A stretch of 24,115 bases of DNA from an uncultured Elusimicrobia bacterium (GCA_900321055.1 ONUQ01000105.1:1-24115); one strand, 5' to 3'. Positions 7,327 through 15,330 are shown, numbered from the stretch's first letter. A program made the numbers and translations. The notes: generated by a model not told the origin, from the sequence alone.

Positions 7327-9062
7327 TGAAACAAAATAATATTATTTTAAATGGTGTTGCTGCTTCGGCCGGGGTTGCCGTAGGAAAGGTTTTTCTTTTA
7401 GAAGAAGATGTTTTTTCTTATTCAAAATCAGAAATTACCCCGGATAAAATAGAAAGTGAAATTTTAAGACTTGAAAATGCTATAGAAAAAACCAGAGAAG
7501 AATTGGAATCAAATAAAAATGAACTAAATAAAGTTTTGGGTAAAAATTATGCAAAAATAGCAGATGCTCATTTATTGATATTAAAAGACTCAATGATTAG
7601 AGACCGTGTTATAGATATGATAAAAAAAGGAAACAATGTAGAATATTCCGTACATAAAGTTGTTGCCGATTTATCAAAAACATTTGATTTAATAGATGAT
7701 GAATATTTTAGAGAAAGAAAACATGATTTATTAAATGTTGCAAAGAAAGTCTTGAGAAATCTTTTGGGTAAAACAAAGAAAACATTATCTGATTTAGAAG
7801 AAGATTCTATTATAGTAGCAAAAAATCTTACACCTGCCGATACAGTTACAATGAGAGAAAATTTGGTAAAAGGTTTTGTTACCGAAATCGGGGGAAAAAC
7901 TTCTCATACTGCTCTTGTAGCACAAGGGTTAGAAATTCCTGCTGTTGTAGGTTTAAAAGATATTACACACAAAGTTAAACAGGGAATGACAATAATTGTT
8001 GACGGTAATTTAGGATTAGTAATTTTAGAACCGTCAGAAGAAACGATAGCAAATTATGAAAGAGAATACGAAATACAGATAACAAACAGAAGGGAGTTGG
8101 AAAAATTAAAAGATTTACCGGCCGTAACATTGGATGGAAAAGAAGTTGTTTTAGGTGCTAATATAGAAAATTCGGAAGAAGTAAAATCTGCTTTGAAGCA
8201 TGGTGCAAATGCGATAGGTTTATACAGAAGTGAATTTATGTTTTTATCAAGAACGACAATGCCGACAGAAGAAGAACATTTTCAAAGTTATAGTAAAGTT
8301 GCAAAAATGATGATGCCTTATGATGTTATAATAAGAACCATAGATTTAGGCGGAGATAAAATTGCAAAGCTTGGTTTAATGGATGTGGCAAGAGAAGAAA
8401 ATCCTTTTATGGGATTAAGAGCAATAAGATTTTGTTTGAAGTATCCGGAAATTTTTAAAGCACAACTAAAAGGAATTTTAAGAGCTTCCGTTTATGGAAA
8501 ATTAAAGATAATGTATCCTATGATTTCCAGAGTTTCCGAAATACAGGAAGCAAATAAAATTTTGGAACAAGCTAAAAAAGAGTTAATTCAAGAAGGGAAA
8601 CCTTTTAAAAATGATATTGAAGTCGGTGTAATGATAGAAGTTCCGTCGGCAGCCATAATTTCGGATTTAATAGCCAAAGAGGTTGATTTTTTATCAATAG
8701 GAACGAACGACTTGATTCAATATACAATGGCAGTAGATAGAGTTAATGCCGATGTTGCACATTTATATACACCTATGCATCCGGCAATATTGAGATTGTT
8801 GAAACAAATCATTGATTCTGCTCATGAGGCAGGAAAAGATGTTGGTATGTGTGGAGAAATGGCAGGTGATCCGGCATATACCATAGTTCTGTTGGGTTTG
8901 GGACTTGATGAATTCAGTATGTCAGCAGTTCAAATTCCTAAAGTAAAGAAAATAATAAGAACTGTTACAAGGCAAAAAGCAAAAAATTTAGTTGATAATT
9001 TGTTGAAGTGTTATACTATAAAAGAATTTGATACGGTAATGAAAAAATTTAAATATATGTAA
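7326..9062 (+). CDS. ptsI: PTS enzyme I (phosphoenolpyruvate-protein phosphotransferase)
   Basis: 578 aa, the normal EI length. EI takes phosphate from PEP and gives it to HPr His15. The N-terminal phosphohistidine domain has GGKTSHTALVAQG with active-site His194 (E. coli His189). The C-terminal PEP-binding barrel shows YRSEFMFL, RTIDLGGDK, MIEVPSAA, the SIGTNDLIQYTMAVDR signature, and GMCGEMAGDP with catalytic Cys509 (E. coli Cys502). All key residues are present, so the general PTS proteins should be active. It is the last gene of this tight run; 61 nt follow before the next + strand gene, with no convincing terminator, so read-through is possible. Confidence 0.97.
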   Translation: MKQNNIILNGVAASAGVAVGKVFLLEEDVFSYSKSEITPDKIESEILRLENAIEKTREELESNKNELNKVLGKNYAKIADAHLLILKDSMIRDRVIDMIKKGNNVEYSVHKVVADLSKTFDLIDDEYFRERKHDLLNVAKKVLRNLLGKTKKTLSDLEEDSIIVAKNLTPADTVTMRENLVKGFVTEIGGKTSHTALVAQGLEIPAVVGLKDITHKVKQGMTIIVDGNLGLVILEPSEETIANYEREYEIQITNRRELEKLKDLPAVTLDGKEVVLGANIENSEEVKSALKHGANAIGLYRSEFMFLSRTTMPTEEEHFQSYSKVAKMMMPYDVIIRTIDLGGDKIAKLGLMDVAREENPFMGLRAIRFCLKYPEIFKAQLKGILRASVYGKLKIMYPMISRVSEIQEANKILEQAKKELIQEGKPFKNDIEVGVMIEVPSAAIISDLIAKEVDFLSIGTNDLIQYTMAVDRVNADVAHLYTPMHPAILRLLKQIIDSAHEAGKDVGMCGEMAGDPAYTIVLLGLGLDEFSMSAVQIPKVKKIIRTVTRQKAKNLVDNLLKCYTIKEFDTVMKKFKYM

Positions 9063-9123
9063 AGATAGCTACTGTTTTAAAATTTGTTTCTATCGGTAAT
9101 ATCAATTATTTTATTTATAAAAA

Positions 9124-9714
9124 ATGGAATATTTAGTTGACGGATATAATGTAATAAGGTCTAGTGAAATGTTTAGTTCCGGGGATTTAGAGTCACCCAG
9201 AAATAAACTTATAGATTTTATTTTAAAATATAACCCTCAAGGTAAAAATTCGGTGACATTGGTTTTTGATTGTAAAAGTTCTAATCCTTATGAAACTGAC
9301 GGATACACGGTTACAACTACAAAAGGAATAAAAATAATTTTTAGCGAAGGGCAAAAAAGTGCAGACGATGTTATTGTTGATTATGTAGAAAACTCTAAAA
9401 AACCATATAATATAACAGTGGTTACAAATGATAAGGGAATTTTTAGGCGAATTGGCGGTAAAGGTGCAAAAAAAATGGCAGTTGCCGAATTTATATATAA
9501 TAGGGCAAAAAAACAACCGACAAATAATGTTGTAATAATAAAGAAAAAAGATGACTATTCCGCTATTAGTATGGAATTAAGTGATTTGTGGTTAAAAGAA
9601 GATAATAATGACAGTTTAATTACAAATCCAAAGAGCAGAAAAAAGAAAGCTGAAGATGATGATTTTGATATAACGGCAGAATTGAGTGATTTATGGATAA
9701 AAAAAGAAAAATAA
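9124..9714 (+). CDS. YacP/Rae1-like NYN-domain ribonuclease with duplicated C-terminal motif
   Basis: 196 aa. The N-terminal ~130 residues form a NYN (PIN-like) nuclease domain: VDGYNVIR at the start with the first acidic residue, VTLVFDCK, then QKSADDVIVDYVE and VTNDKGI supplying the other acidic positions. This is the YacP/DUF901 pattern. Rae1 of B. subtilis is a ribosome-associated mRNA endonuclease of this family. Beyond the domain is a lysine/aspartate-rich tail carrying ELSDLW twice (residues 151-156 and 186-191), which is not part of the standard domain. No SD precedes the ATG. A weak promoter-like pair (TTGTTT at 9084, TATTTT at 9107, 17-nt spacer) would put the RNA start very near the ATG, but the gene may equally be read through from ptsI. 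It overlaps mltG by 22 nt. Confidence 0.85.
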   Translation: MEYLVDGYNVIRSSEMFSSGDLESPRNKLIDFILKYNPQGKNSVTLVFDCKSSNPYETDGYTVTTTKGIKIIFSEGQKSADDVIVDYVENSKKPYNITVVTNDKGIFRRIGGKGAKKMAVAEFIYNRAKKQPTNNVVIIKKKDDYSAISMELSDLWLKEDNNDSLITNPKSRKKKAEDDDFDITAELSDLWIKKEK

Positions 9715-10646
9715 TAATATCAATAATATTTTTAATAATTTTAATATTTACTCCTTTAATAATATTTCAGCAAAAAGAAGATAAAGTTGTGGATGTTTTT
9801 ATTCCTAAAGGTTCATCTCCTCATAAAATAGCTCAAATATTAAAAGATTCGGATGTAATATCTTCCACAAAATTGTTTCTTTTTTTGGTAAAAATAAAAG
9901 ATTATTCTACAAAACTACAGGCAGGATTATATGAGTTTAATAAAAAAGATTCTTCTTTTACAATACTAAATAAACTGAAAAACGGTGACAGTAAAAATAT
10001 TAAAGTAATTATTCCTGAAGGGTTTAATATAAAGCAAATAGCAAATGTATTGTCGGAAAATGGTATTTGTAATGAAAACAAGTTTATAGAGTTGGCTACA
10101 TCACAAAATTTAGAAGGATATTTATTTCCTAATACATATATGTTGTTACCGCAAATGGACGAACAAGAAGTAATAAAAATAATGAATGATGAATTTAATA
10201 AATTTTGGACAGAAGAAAACGAAGAAAGATTAAAACAGATAAATAAATCTAAAAAAGATGTAATAATACTTGCTTCAATAGTAGAAAAAGAAGCCGTTGA
10301 CGATAAAGAAAGACCTATTATTGCCGGAATATTTATAAACAGGCTATCTAAAGGTATCAGATTGGAATCATGTGCTACCGTATTGTATGCTATGGGTATC
10401 AATAAAGAAAGATTGTCTCTTGAAGATTTAAAATTTGAATCACCTTATAATACATACAGAAACAAAGGTCTTCCGCCGGGACCGATATGTAATCCCGGAG
10501 CAAAATCTATAGATGCAGTATTAAATCCGATTATAACAGAAAACTTATATTTTGTATCTAAGGGTAACGGAACACATTATTTTTCATCTACATTTGAACA
10601 ACATATTAAAAATAAAATAGTATCTAAAAAGAAGGCAATCAAATGA
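9693..10646 (+). CDS. mltG: Endolytic murein transglycosylase MltG
   Basis: 317 aa YceG/MltG family. A single N-terminal membrane segment at about residues 7-25 anchors it in the inner membrane with the catalytic domain outside. A LysM-like region with the motif FIPKGSSPHKIAQIL follows. The catalytic glutamate is expected in ASIVEKEA (residues 194-201). The C-terminal family signature SPYNTYRNKGLPPGPICNPG, then SIDAVLNP, is intact. MltG cuts nascent glycan strands and probably ends their elongation. The ATG lies inside the last codons of the upstream nuclease gene (22-nt overlap), within its second ELSDLW repeat. The stop overlaps the next gene as ATGA. Confidence 0.94.
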   Translation: MDKKRKIIISIIFLIILIFTPLIIFQQKEDKVVDVFIPKGSSPHKIAQILKDSDVISSTKLFLFLVKIKDYSTKLQAGLYEFNKKDSSFTILNKLKNGDSKNIKVIIPEGFNIKQIANVLSENGICNENKFIELATSQNLEGYLFPNTYMLLPQMDEQEVIKIMNDEFNKFWTEENEERLKQINKSKKDVIILASIVEKEAVDDKERPIIAGIFINRLSKGIRLESCATVLYAMGINKERLSLEDLKFESPYNTYRNKGLPPGPICNPGAKSIDAVLNPIITENLYFVSKGNGTHYFSSTFEQHIKNKIVSKKKAIK

Positions 10647-11827
10647 ATAAAAGAAAAGTATATTTAGATAATAGTGCTACAACACAAGTTAGAAAAGAAG
10701 TTGTGGATGCTATGATTCCGTATTTTACGGAAATTTACGGAAATGCATCCTCTGTTCATACTTATGGGCAAGAAGCCAAACAGGCATTGTCTCAATCAAG
10801 AGAAAAATTTGCAAAACTTATAAATGCTCAATCATCGGAAGAAATCATATTTACAAGCTGTGGAACAGAGTCCGATAATATTGCAATAGTCGGTAGTTTA
10901 CTTGCAAATGAAGGTAAACATGTTATTACAAGCAAAATAGAACATCATGCAGTATTATTTACTTGTCAAAATTTGGAAAAAAACGGATATAAAGCAGACT
11001 ATATATCCGTAGATAAGTCTGGTAGAATAAATCTTGAAGAGTTAACAAATAAAATTACGGATGATACGGTTATAGTTAGTATAATGCATGCAAACAATGA
11101 GATAGGGGTAATAGAACCGATAGAGGAAATTTCTAAGATATTAAAAGAAAAAAATAAAAATAGAAAAAATAAAATTTTATTGCATACGGATGCAGTTCAA
11201 ACTTCGGGAAAATTGAAACTTGATGTTCAAAAGTTAGGGGTAGATTTGTTGTCCGTATCAGGTCATAAATTTTATGGACCTAAAGGAATAGGTGCTTTAT
11301 ATATTAGAAAAGGAACAAAAATTTCTCCGTTGTTTCATGGCGGACATCATGAGTTTGGTATGAAACCCGGTACTGAAAATATTGCAGAAATTGTTGGTAT
11401 GACAAAAGCTTTAGAGCTTGCAAATGAAGAAATGGAAGAAGAAAGTAAAAAAATATATGAATTAAGAAATAAATTGATGGATGGAATTGTTAATAAAATT
11501 TCTGATGTTGTAATAAACACTGATATGAAATATGCAGTACCGAGTATATTAAGTGTGAGTTTTAATTATATTGAAGGAGAATCTTTACTTTTAATGCTTG
11601 ATATGGCACAAATAGCTGCTTCAGCAGGTTCAGCTTGTGCAACAGGCTCATCAGAGCCGTCACATGTTTTATCGGCAATAGGTGCAACTCCGATTTCAGC
11701 ACAAGGAACTTTAAGATTTTCTTTAGGAAGATATAATACACAAGAAGATATAGATTATGTTTTAGATGTTTTGCCAAAACTTGTTGAAAAAGTCAGACAA
11801 ATGTCTCCTGTTTGGAATAACAGATAA
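10643..11827 (+). CDS. Cysteine desulfurase (group I, NifS/IscS-like)
   Basis: 394 aa PLP enzyme that removes sulfur from cysteine and holds it as a persulfide for Fe-S cluster assembly or tRNA thiolation. Visible features: YLDNSATTQVRKEV and YGNASSVHTYG at the N-terminus, the PLP-binding Lys209 in SGHKFYGPKG, and the catalytic Cys332 in the long loop SAGSACATGSSEPSHVL. That loop is typical of group I enzymes rather than SufS. No scaffold (IscU/NifU) or thiolase gene lies next to it, so its acceptor cannot be named and I give no symbol. It overlaps mltG by 4 nt and is followed 10 nt later by a comF-like gene. Confidence 0.93.
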   Translation: MNKRKVYLDNSATTQVRKEVVDAMIPYFTEIYGNASSVHTYGQEAKQALSQSREKFAKLINAQSSEEIIFTSCGTESDNIAIVGSLLANEGKHVITSKIEHHAVLFTCQNLEKNGYKADYISVDKSGRINLEELTNKITDDTVIVSIMHANNEIGVIEPIEEISKILKEKNKNRKNKILLHTDAVQTSGKLKLDVQKLGVDLLSVSGHKFYGPKGIGALYIRKGTKISPLFHGGHHEFGMKPGTENIAEIVGMTKALELANEEMEEESKKIYELRNKLMDGIVNKISDVVINTDMKYAVPSILSVSFNYIEGESLLLMLDMAQIAASAGSACATGSSEPSHVLSAIGATPISAQGTLRFSLGRYNTQEDIDYVLDVLPKLVEKVRQMSPVWNNR

Positions 11828-11837
11828 ATTAAATATA

Positions 11838-12560
11838 ATGATGATATTACAAAATTTAGTATCAATAATATTTCCAAGAACATGTTCTATATGCGGAAAA
11901 ACATTTCAGTTAGACAGCACACAAAATATTTGTAATACCTGTTTAGATAACATAGAAAAAACGGAAGGTTTGATATGTCACAGGTGTTCCTTGCCTTTGC
12001 GGGATGGAGGAGCAACTTGTATAGATTGTAAAAATAACAAAAATATATATTTTGATGTTTTAAAAGCTCCGTATATATATTCTGATACGGTAAAAAAACT
12101 AATTAAAAAATTAAAGTATTTAAGAAGACCTTTTTTGTCAAAAGATTTAGGAATTCAAATGGCAAAGTTTATAATGAAAGAGAAAATAGATAGAGAAATT
12201 GATTTAATAGTTCCTGTTCCTATAAATTGGATAAAGAGAATTCAAAGAGGATACAATCAGGCAGATTTATTGGCTAAAGAAATATCAAAAATTATAAATA
12301 AACCTTTGTATAGTGAAGCACTTATTAGAACAAAATATACAAAACCGCAATTTAAACTTAACAAAAAAGAAAGACAAGAACATTTAAAAGGTGTTTTTGC
12401 TCTAAATAAAAAATATGCAGATATTATAAAAGAAAAAAATATTTTACTTATAGACGATGTTGCTACAACTTGTTCAACAGTAAATTTATGCTCTAAAATC
12501 TTAAAAGAAAATATGTCTAAAAAAGTTATAGTCGTTACATTTGCAAGAGCTACCGGTTAA
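11838..12560 (+). CDS. comF: ComF-family phosphoribosyltransferase-like protein
   Basis: 240 aa from the chosen ATG at 11838; an upstream in-frame ATG at 11766 would run deep into the desulfurase gene. The N-terminus has four CxxC pairs (Cys16/19, 32/35, 47/50, 61/64), enough for two zinc sites as in ComF/GntX proteins. The C-terminal half is a PRTase fold: LIVPVPINWIKRIQRGYNQADLLA, then the PRPP-loop-like NILLIDDVATTCST. ComF is needed for natural DNA uptake in several bacteria, linking ssDNA import to the helicase and primosome; GntX has another suggested role. No other competence gene is in the window. The gene converges on greA with a 19-nt gap. Confidence 0.88.
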   Translation: MMILQNLVSIIFPRTCSICGKTFQLDSTQNICNTCLDNIEKTEGLICHRCSLPLRDGGATCIDCKNNKNIYFDVLKAPYIYSDTVKKLIKKLKYLRRPFLSKDLGIQMAKFIMKEKIDREIDLIVPVPINWIKRIQRGYNQADLLAKEISKIINKPLYSEALIRTKYTKPQFKLNKKERQEHLKGVFALNKKYADIIKEKNILLIDDVATTCSTVNLCSKILKENMSKKVIVVTFARATG

Positions 12561-12579
12561 ATATTTTTGCTTTTATTTC

Positions 12580-13044
12580 CTATCTGGTAATTTTTATAAT
12601 TTCAAACTTAACCGTTCCCATTGGCAAATTTACATCAACTTTATCACCGACTTTATGTTCCAATAAACCTTGTGCAAGAGGTGATCCTATAGATATTTTG
12701 TTTTCATTAGGATTTGCTTCTTCTTCATCTACTATTGTATACTCGTAGTCATCACCGTCTTCATCTTTTATTGTAACTGTTACACCAATAAGTACCTTAT
12801 TGGGATCAATATTCAAATCTTCAATAATTTTTGCTCTGGATAATTTTGAATCAATTTCTGCAATTCTTTGCATTAAATTTGTTAGAGCTTCTTTTGCTGC
12901 ATGATACTCGGCATTTTCTCTTAAATCACCATGTTCTCTTGCTCTTGCAATCTCATCTTGAATTTGAGGTTTTCTTTTTTGAAGTCTATTAATTTCTTCT
13001 ATTAGTTTATTTCTTCCTTCTCTTGTTAAATAAATTTCTCCCAT
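12580..13044 (-). CDS. greA: Transcription elongation factor GreA
   Basis: 154 aa from the ATG at 13044, a normal GreA length. The N-terminal coiled coil carries the hallmark ARAREHGDLRENAEYHAAKE, with tip acidic residues Asp40 and Glu43. These enter the RNA polymerase secondary channel and stimulate cleavage of backtracked RNA. The C-terminal FKBP-like domain has ISIGSPLAQGLLEHKVGD. A longer frame begins at a TTG at 13059, but that TTG is part of the SD itself (TTGAGGAGAAAAAAAATG), so 13044 is the real start. It is the last gene of the rseP-ispG-greA group, 17 nt after ispG. Confidence 0.96.
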   Translation of the reverse strand: MGEIYLTREGRNKLIEEINRLQKRKPQIQDEIARAREHGDLRENAEYHAAKEALTNLMQRIAEIDSKLSRAKIIEDLNIDPNKVLIGVTVTIKDEDGDDYEYTIVDEEEANPNENKISIGSPLAQGLLEHKVGDKVDVNLPMGTVKFEIIKITR

Positions 13045-13061
13045 TTTTTTTCTCCTCAATA

Positions 13062-14135
13062 TTAATATTTAAATTTTTTATACATAGACACGATTTTTTG
13101 TACCCATTTGTCTTCAGGAATTTTTCCGATAATTTTTCCTTTTTGAAACAAAACTCCTTCTCCGTTTCCTCCTGCTATACCGAAGTCGGCTTCTTTTGCT
13201 TCTCCCGGACCATTAACAACACAACCCATAACCGCAATTTTTATTTTTTTATCGGAACTTTTTTTGTGAATCTTTGCCAATTCAATTTCTAATTCATTAA
13301 CTATCTTTATTAAATTTATTTTTGTCCTTGAACATGTCGGACAAGATATAAGTTCAAGTCCTGTATTTCTTAAATTTAATGATTGTAATATTTGGTATGC
13401 AACCCTAACTTCTTCAACAGGGTTTGCCGTAAGAGAAACTCTTATGGTATCTCCTAAGCCCTGTGCAAGCATTATACCAAGCCCAACCGAAGATTTAATA
13501 GTGCCTCTAAAAACAGAACCTGCTTCCGTAATCCCTAAATGAGTAGGATATTTTCTTTTTGTTGCAAATAATTTATATGCTTCAATAGTAGTTTCTGCAT
13601 CAGAAGCTTTTAGAGAAACGGCAATATCGTCAAAATTGCAATTTTCCAAAATTTTCACATGTTCAATAGCAGCTTTTACAAGAGCTTTCGCTTTATCTTT
13701 TACCGTTGAAAAATTATGAACATCTTTTAAAGAGCCTGCATTAACTCCTATTCTTATGGGAATATGAGCTGATTTTGCTTCTTTTACAAGTTCCATAACT
13801 TTTGCTTTAGAACCGATATTTCCGGGGTTTATTCTTAATTTATCAATACCTTGTTTTATAGATTCTAATGCAAGTCTATGGTCAAAATGTATATCTGCAA
13901 CCAAAGGTATTTTTATATGCTTTTTTATATTCTTAATGTTTTTGGCAGATTCTATATCGGGAACAGAAATTCTAACAATTTCACAACCGACTTCTTCCAA
14001 TTGTTTTATTTGTTTTACGGTAGCTTTCCAATCTTTGGTATTTGTGTTAGTCATTGATTGTACGGCAATAGGGTTTCCTCCGCCTATTTTTACACCACCG
14101 ATATTTATCACTTTTGTATCTTTTCTAGTAAACAT
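13062..14135 (-). CDS. ispG: 4-hydroxy-3-methylbut-2-enyl diphosphate synthase (IspG/GcpE)
   Basis: 357 aa from the ATG at 14135. IspG converts MEcPP to HMBPP in the MEP isoprenoid pathway with a [4Fe-4S] cluster. The cluster ligands are in place: Cys265 and Cys268 in SCPTCSRT, Cys305 in GCVVNGPGE, and Glu312. The N-terminal barrel has VQSMTNTNTKDW and LVADIHFDHRLA. An upstream ATG at 14174 would overlap rseP, whereas 14135 has an AAAAGG SD 9 nt upstream and leaves a short gap after rseP. The rseP-ispG order fits the common dxr-rseP-ispG neighbourhood, but dxr is not upstream here. Confidence 0.96.
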   Translation of the reverse strand: MFTRKDTKVINIGGVKIGGGNPIAVQSMTNTNTKDWKATVKQIKQLEEVGCEIVRISVPDIESAKNIKNIKKHIKIPLVADIHFDHRLALESIKQGIDKLRINPGNIGSKAKVMELVKEAKSAHIPIRIGVNAGSLKDVHNFSTVKDKAKALVKAAIEHVKILENCNFDDIAVSLKASDAETTIEAYKLFATKRKYPTHLGITEAGSVFRGTIKSSVGLGIMLAQGLGDTIRVSLTANPVEEVRVAYQILQSLNLRNTGLELISCPTCSRTKINLIKIVNELEIELAKIHKKSSDKKIKIAVMGCVVNGPGEAKEADFGIAGGNGEGVLFQKGKIIGKIPEDKWVQKIVSMYKKFKY

Positions 14136-14148
14136 TTTTATATACCTT

Positions 14149-15204
14149 TTATTTAAATAATTTATCAACACCAAGTCTTATTAAATCACTATATGTCGCA
14201 AATAAAAATATCAAAAGAATTAAACTTAAACCTATTGTGTTATAAATACCGACAACTTTTAAACTTATCTTTTTTCTGATAATTCCTTCTACTAAAAATA
14301 GAACAATCATTCCTCCATCTACTAAAGGAATAGGTAATAAATTAAATAAACCGAGAGCCACGGATATAACAGCAAGCAATCTTATATAACTTTCTAAACC
14401 GTTTTTTGCCGATTTCGCCATAACTTGTATTACTCCGATAGGACCTGCAACTTCCGGCTTTTCCCATTTTATCAGTTTATCCCACAGATATTTTAATGTA
14501 AATGTTGATTGATAAATTGCAGTATCACAAGCATAGTAAAAAGATTTAAAGAATGTAGTTTTTTCTTTTAGAACTATCGGTTGTATTCCTAGCATTCCGT
14601 TGCCGGTTGTAGGATTTTTATCTAATACAAAATTAAAATCCAATTCTTTGTCTTGTCTTAAAACTTTTACATTTATATTTTTTTCTGCTTTATCTTTTAA
14701 ATTTGTTATTAAATCCATCCAACTGTTTATTGCTACCCCGTCAACAGAAATAATTTTATCGTTAACCGTTAAACCGGCTTGTTGAGCACAGGATTTGGGA
14801 GCTAAATTTCCTATATAAGCATCTTTTGATACCGTTGCTAATCCCCAAATATTAAAAACAAATGCAAAAAGAAATATTGCAAGAATATAATTCATAAGAG
14901 GTCCGAAAAAAACTATCAATAATTTCTGATAACATGATAAAGATAGAAATTCATCTTTTTCACCTTTTGCTTCATCGGGATTTTCTCCGGCCATAGCTAC
15001 CATTCCGCCAAAAGGAAACAAACAAATAGAATATCTTGTGTCTCCTTTTGTAAATCCCCAAAGTTCTTTTCCAAATCCAAAGGCAAATTTTAAAACTCTA
15101 ACTTTACATAATTTTGCCATAGAAAAATGTCCGAGTTCATGTATAAAAATTAATAGACCAAGCCCGAATAAAACAGCAACAGTTTGAAGTAATACTGATA
15201 ACAT
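14149..15204 (-). CDS. rseP: RseP/RIP-family site-2 metalloprotease (M50), single PDZ domain
   Basis: 351 aa from the ATG at 15204. It is an intramembrane zinc protease that cuts membrane-anchored anti-sigma factors or remnant signal peptides. HELGH at residues 22-26 in the first membrane segment supplies two zinc ligands and the catalytic glutamate. The third ligand is Asp296 in NLLPIPLVDGG, a slight variant of the usual LDGG. Between them lie the GPLMNYILAI segment and one PDZ domain (AGLTVNDKIISVDG). E. coli RseP has two PDZ domains and ~450 aa; the single-PDZ form is common in other phyla. An in-frame Met at 15243 is upstream of the strong SD TAAGGAGATATACAAA, so 15204 is chosen. No rseA-like substrate is nearby. 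Confidence 0.93.
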   Translation of the reverse strand: MLSVLLQTVAVLFGLGLLIFIHELGHFSMAKLCKVRVLKFAFGFGKELWGFTKGDTRYSICLFPFGGMVAMAGENPDEAKGEKDEFLSLSCYQKLLIVFFGPLMNYILAIFLFAFVFNIWGLATVSKDAYIGNLAPKSCAQQAGLTVNDKIISVDGVAINSWMDLITNLKDKAEKNINVKVLRQDKELDFNFVLDKNPTTGNGMLGIQPIVLKEKTTFFKSFYYACDTAIYQSTFTLKYLWDKLIKWEKPEVAGPIGVIQVMAKSAKNGLESYIRLLAVISVALGLFNLLPIPLVDGGMIVLFLVEGIIRKKISLKVVGIYNTIGLSLILLIFLFATYSDLIRLGVDKLFK

Positions 15205-15248
15205 TTTGTATATCTCCTTAAATTTGTTTAGAATAAAAAACAATCATA

Positions 15249-15273
15249 CAAGATTTTATATTGATAAATCTTG
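15249..15273. repeat. Inverted repeat CAAGATTT-9-AAATCTTG upstream of rseP
   Basis: A perfect 8-bp inverted repeat with a 9-nt centre (15249-15256 and 15266-15273). The right arm overlaps the -35 region of the candidate + strand promoter, and the whole repeat lies in the predicted 5' leader of the rseP mRNA. It could be a protein-binding operator or an RNA hairpin. It is not followed by a T-run on either strand, so it is not an intrinsic terminator. Repeats of this size also arise by chance in A/T-rich DNA. Confidence 0.35.
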
Positions 15274-15289
15274 CAAAAAAAAATATTAT
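15261..15289 (+). promoter_or_regulatory. Candidate promoter for the 15336 membrane-protein gene
   Basis: TTGATA at 15261-15266 (5 of 6 matches to TTGACA), an exact 17-nt spacer, and TATTAT at 15284-15289 (5 of 6 matches to TATAAT). The predicted start near 15296 is about 40 nt before the ATG at 15336. It faces the rseP promoter so that the two start points nearly coincide. Confidence 0.45.
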
Positions 15290-15301
15290 TAAACTTTAAT
15301 T

Positions 15302-15330
15302 ATTATATCATTTTTAGTTTAACAAATAAA
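15302..15330 (-). promoter_or_regulatory. Probable rseP operon promoter (extended -10)
   Basis: On the minus strand the sequence reads TGATATAAT (15310 down to 15302): a perfect -10 TATAAT preceded by an extended TGn. The -35 position at a 17-nt spacer (15330-15325) is TTTATT, a poor match, which the extended -10 may offset. The expected RNA start is near 15295, giving a leader of about 90 nt that contains the 15249-15273 inverted repeat before the rseP SD. Confidence 0.5.

Noticed and set aside
9063-9123. Terminator or promoter between ptsI and the NYN nuclease gene
   Set aside because: GATAG/CTATC would need a loop of over 20 nt with no T-run, and the promoter-like hexamers match at only 3-4 of 6 positions.
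9902-10402. 166-aa open frame antisense to mltG
   Set aside because: The sense frame carries the MltG catalytic motifs; the antisense frame is Ser/Ile-rich with no motif.
12551-12595. Possible bidirectional terminator between comF and greA
   Set aside because: TACCGG can pair with CTGGTA only with a G-U pair and a loop of about 27 nt; too weak to call.
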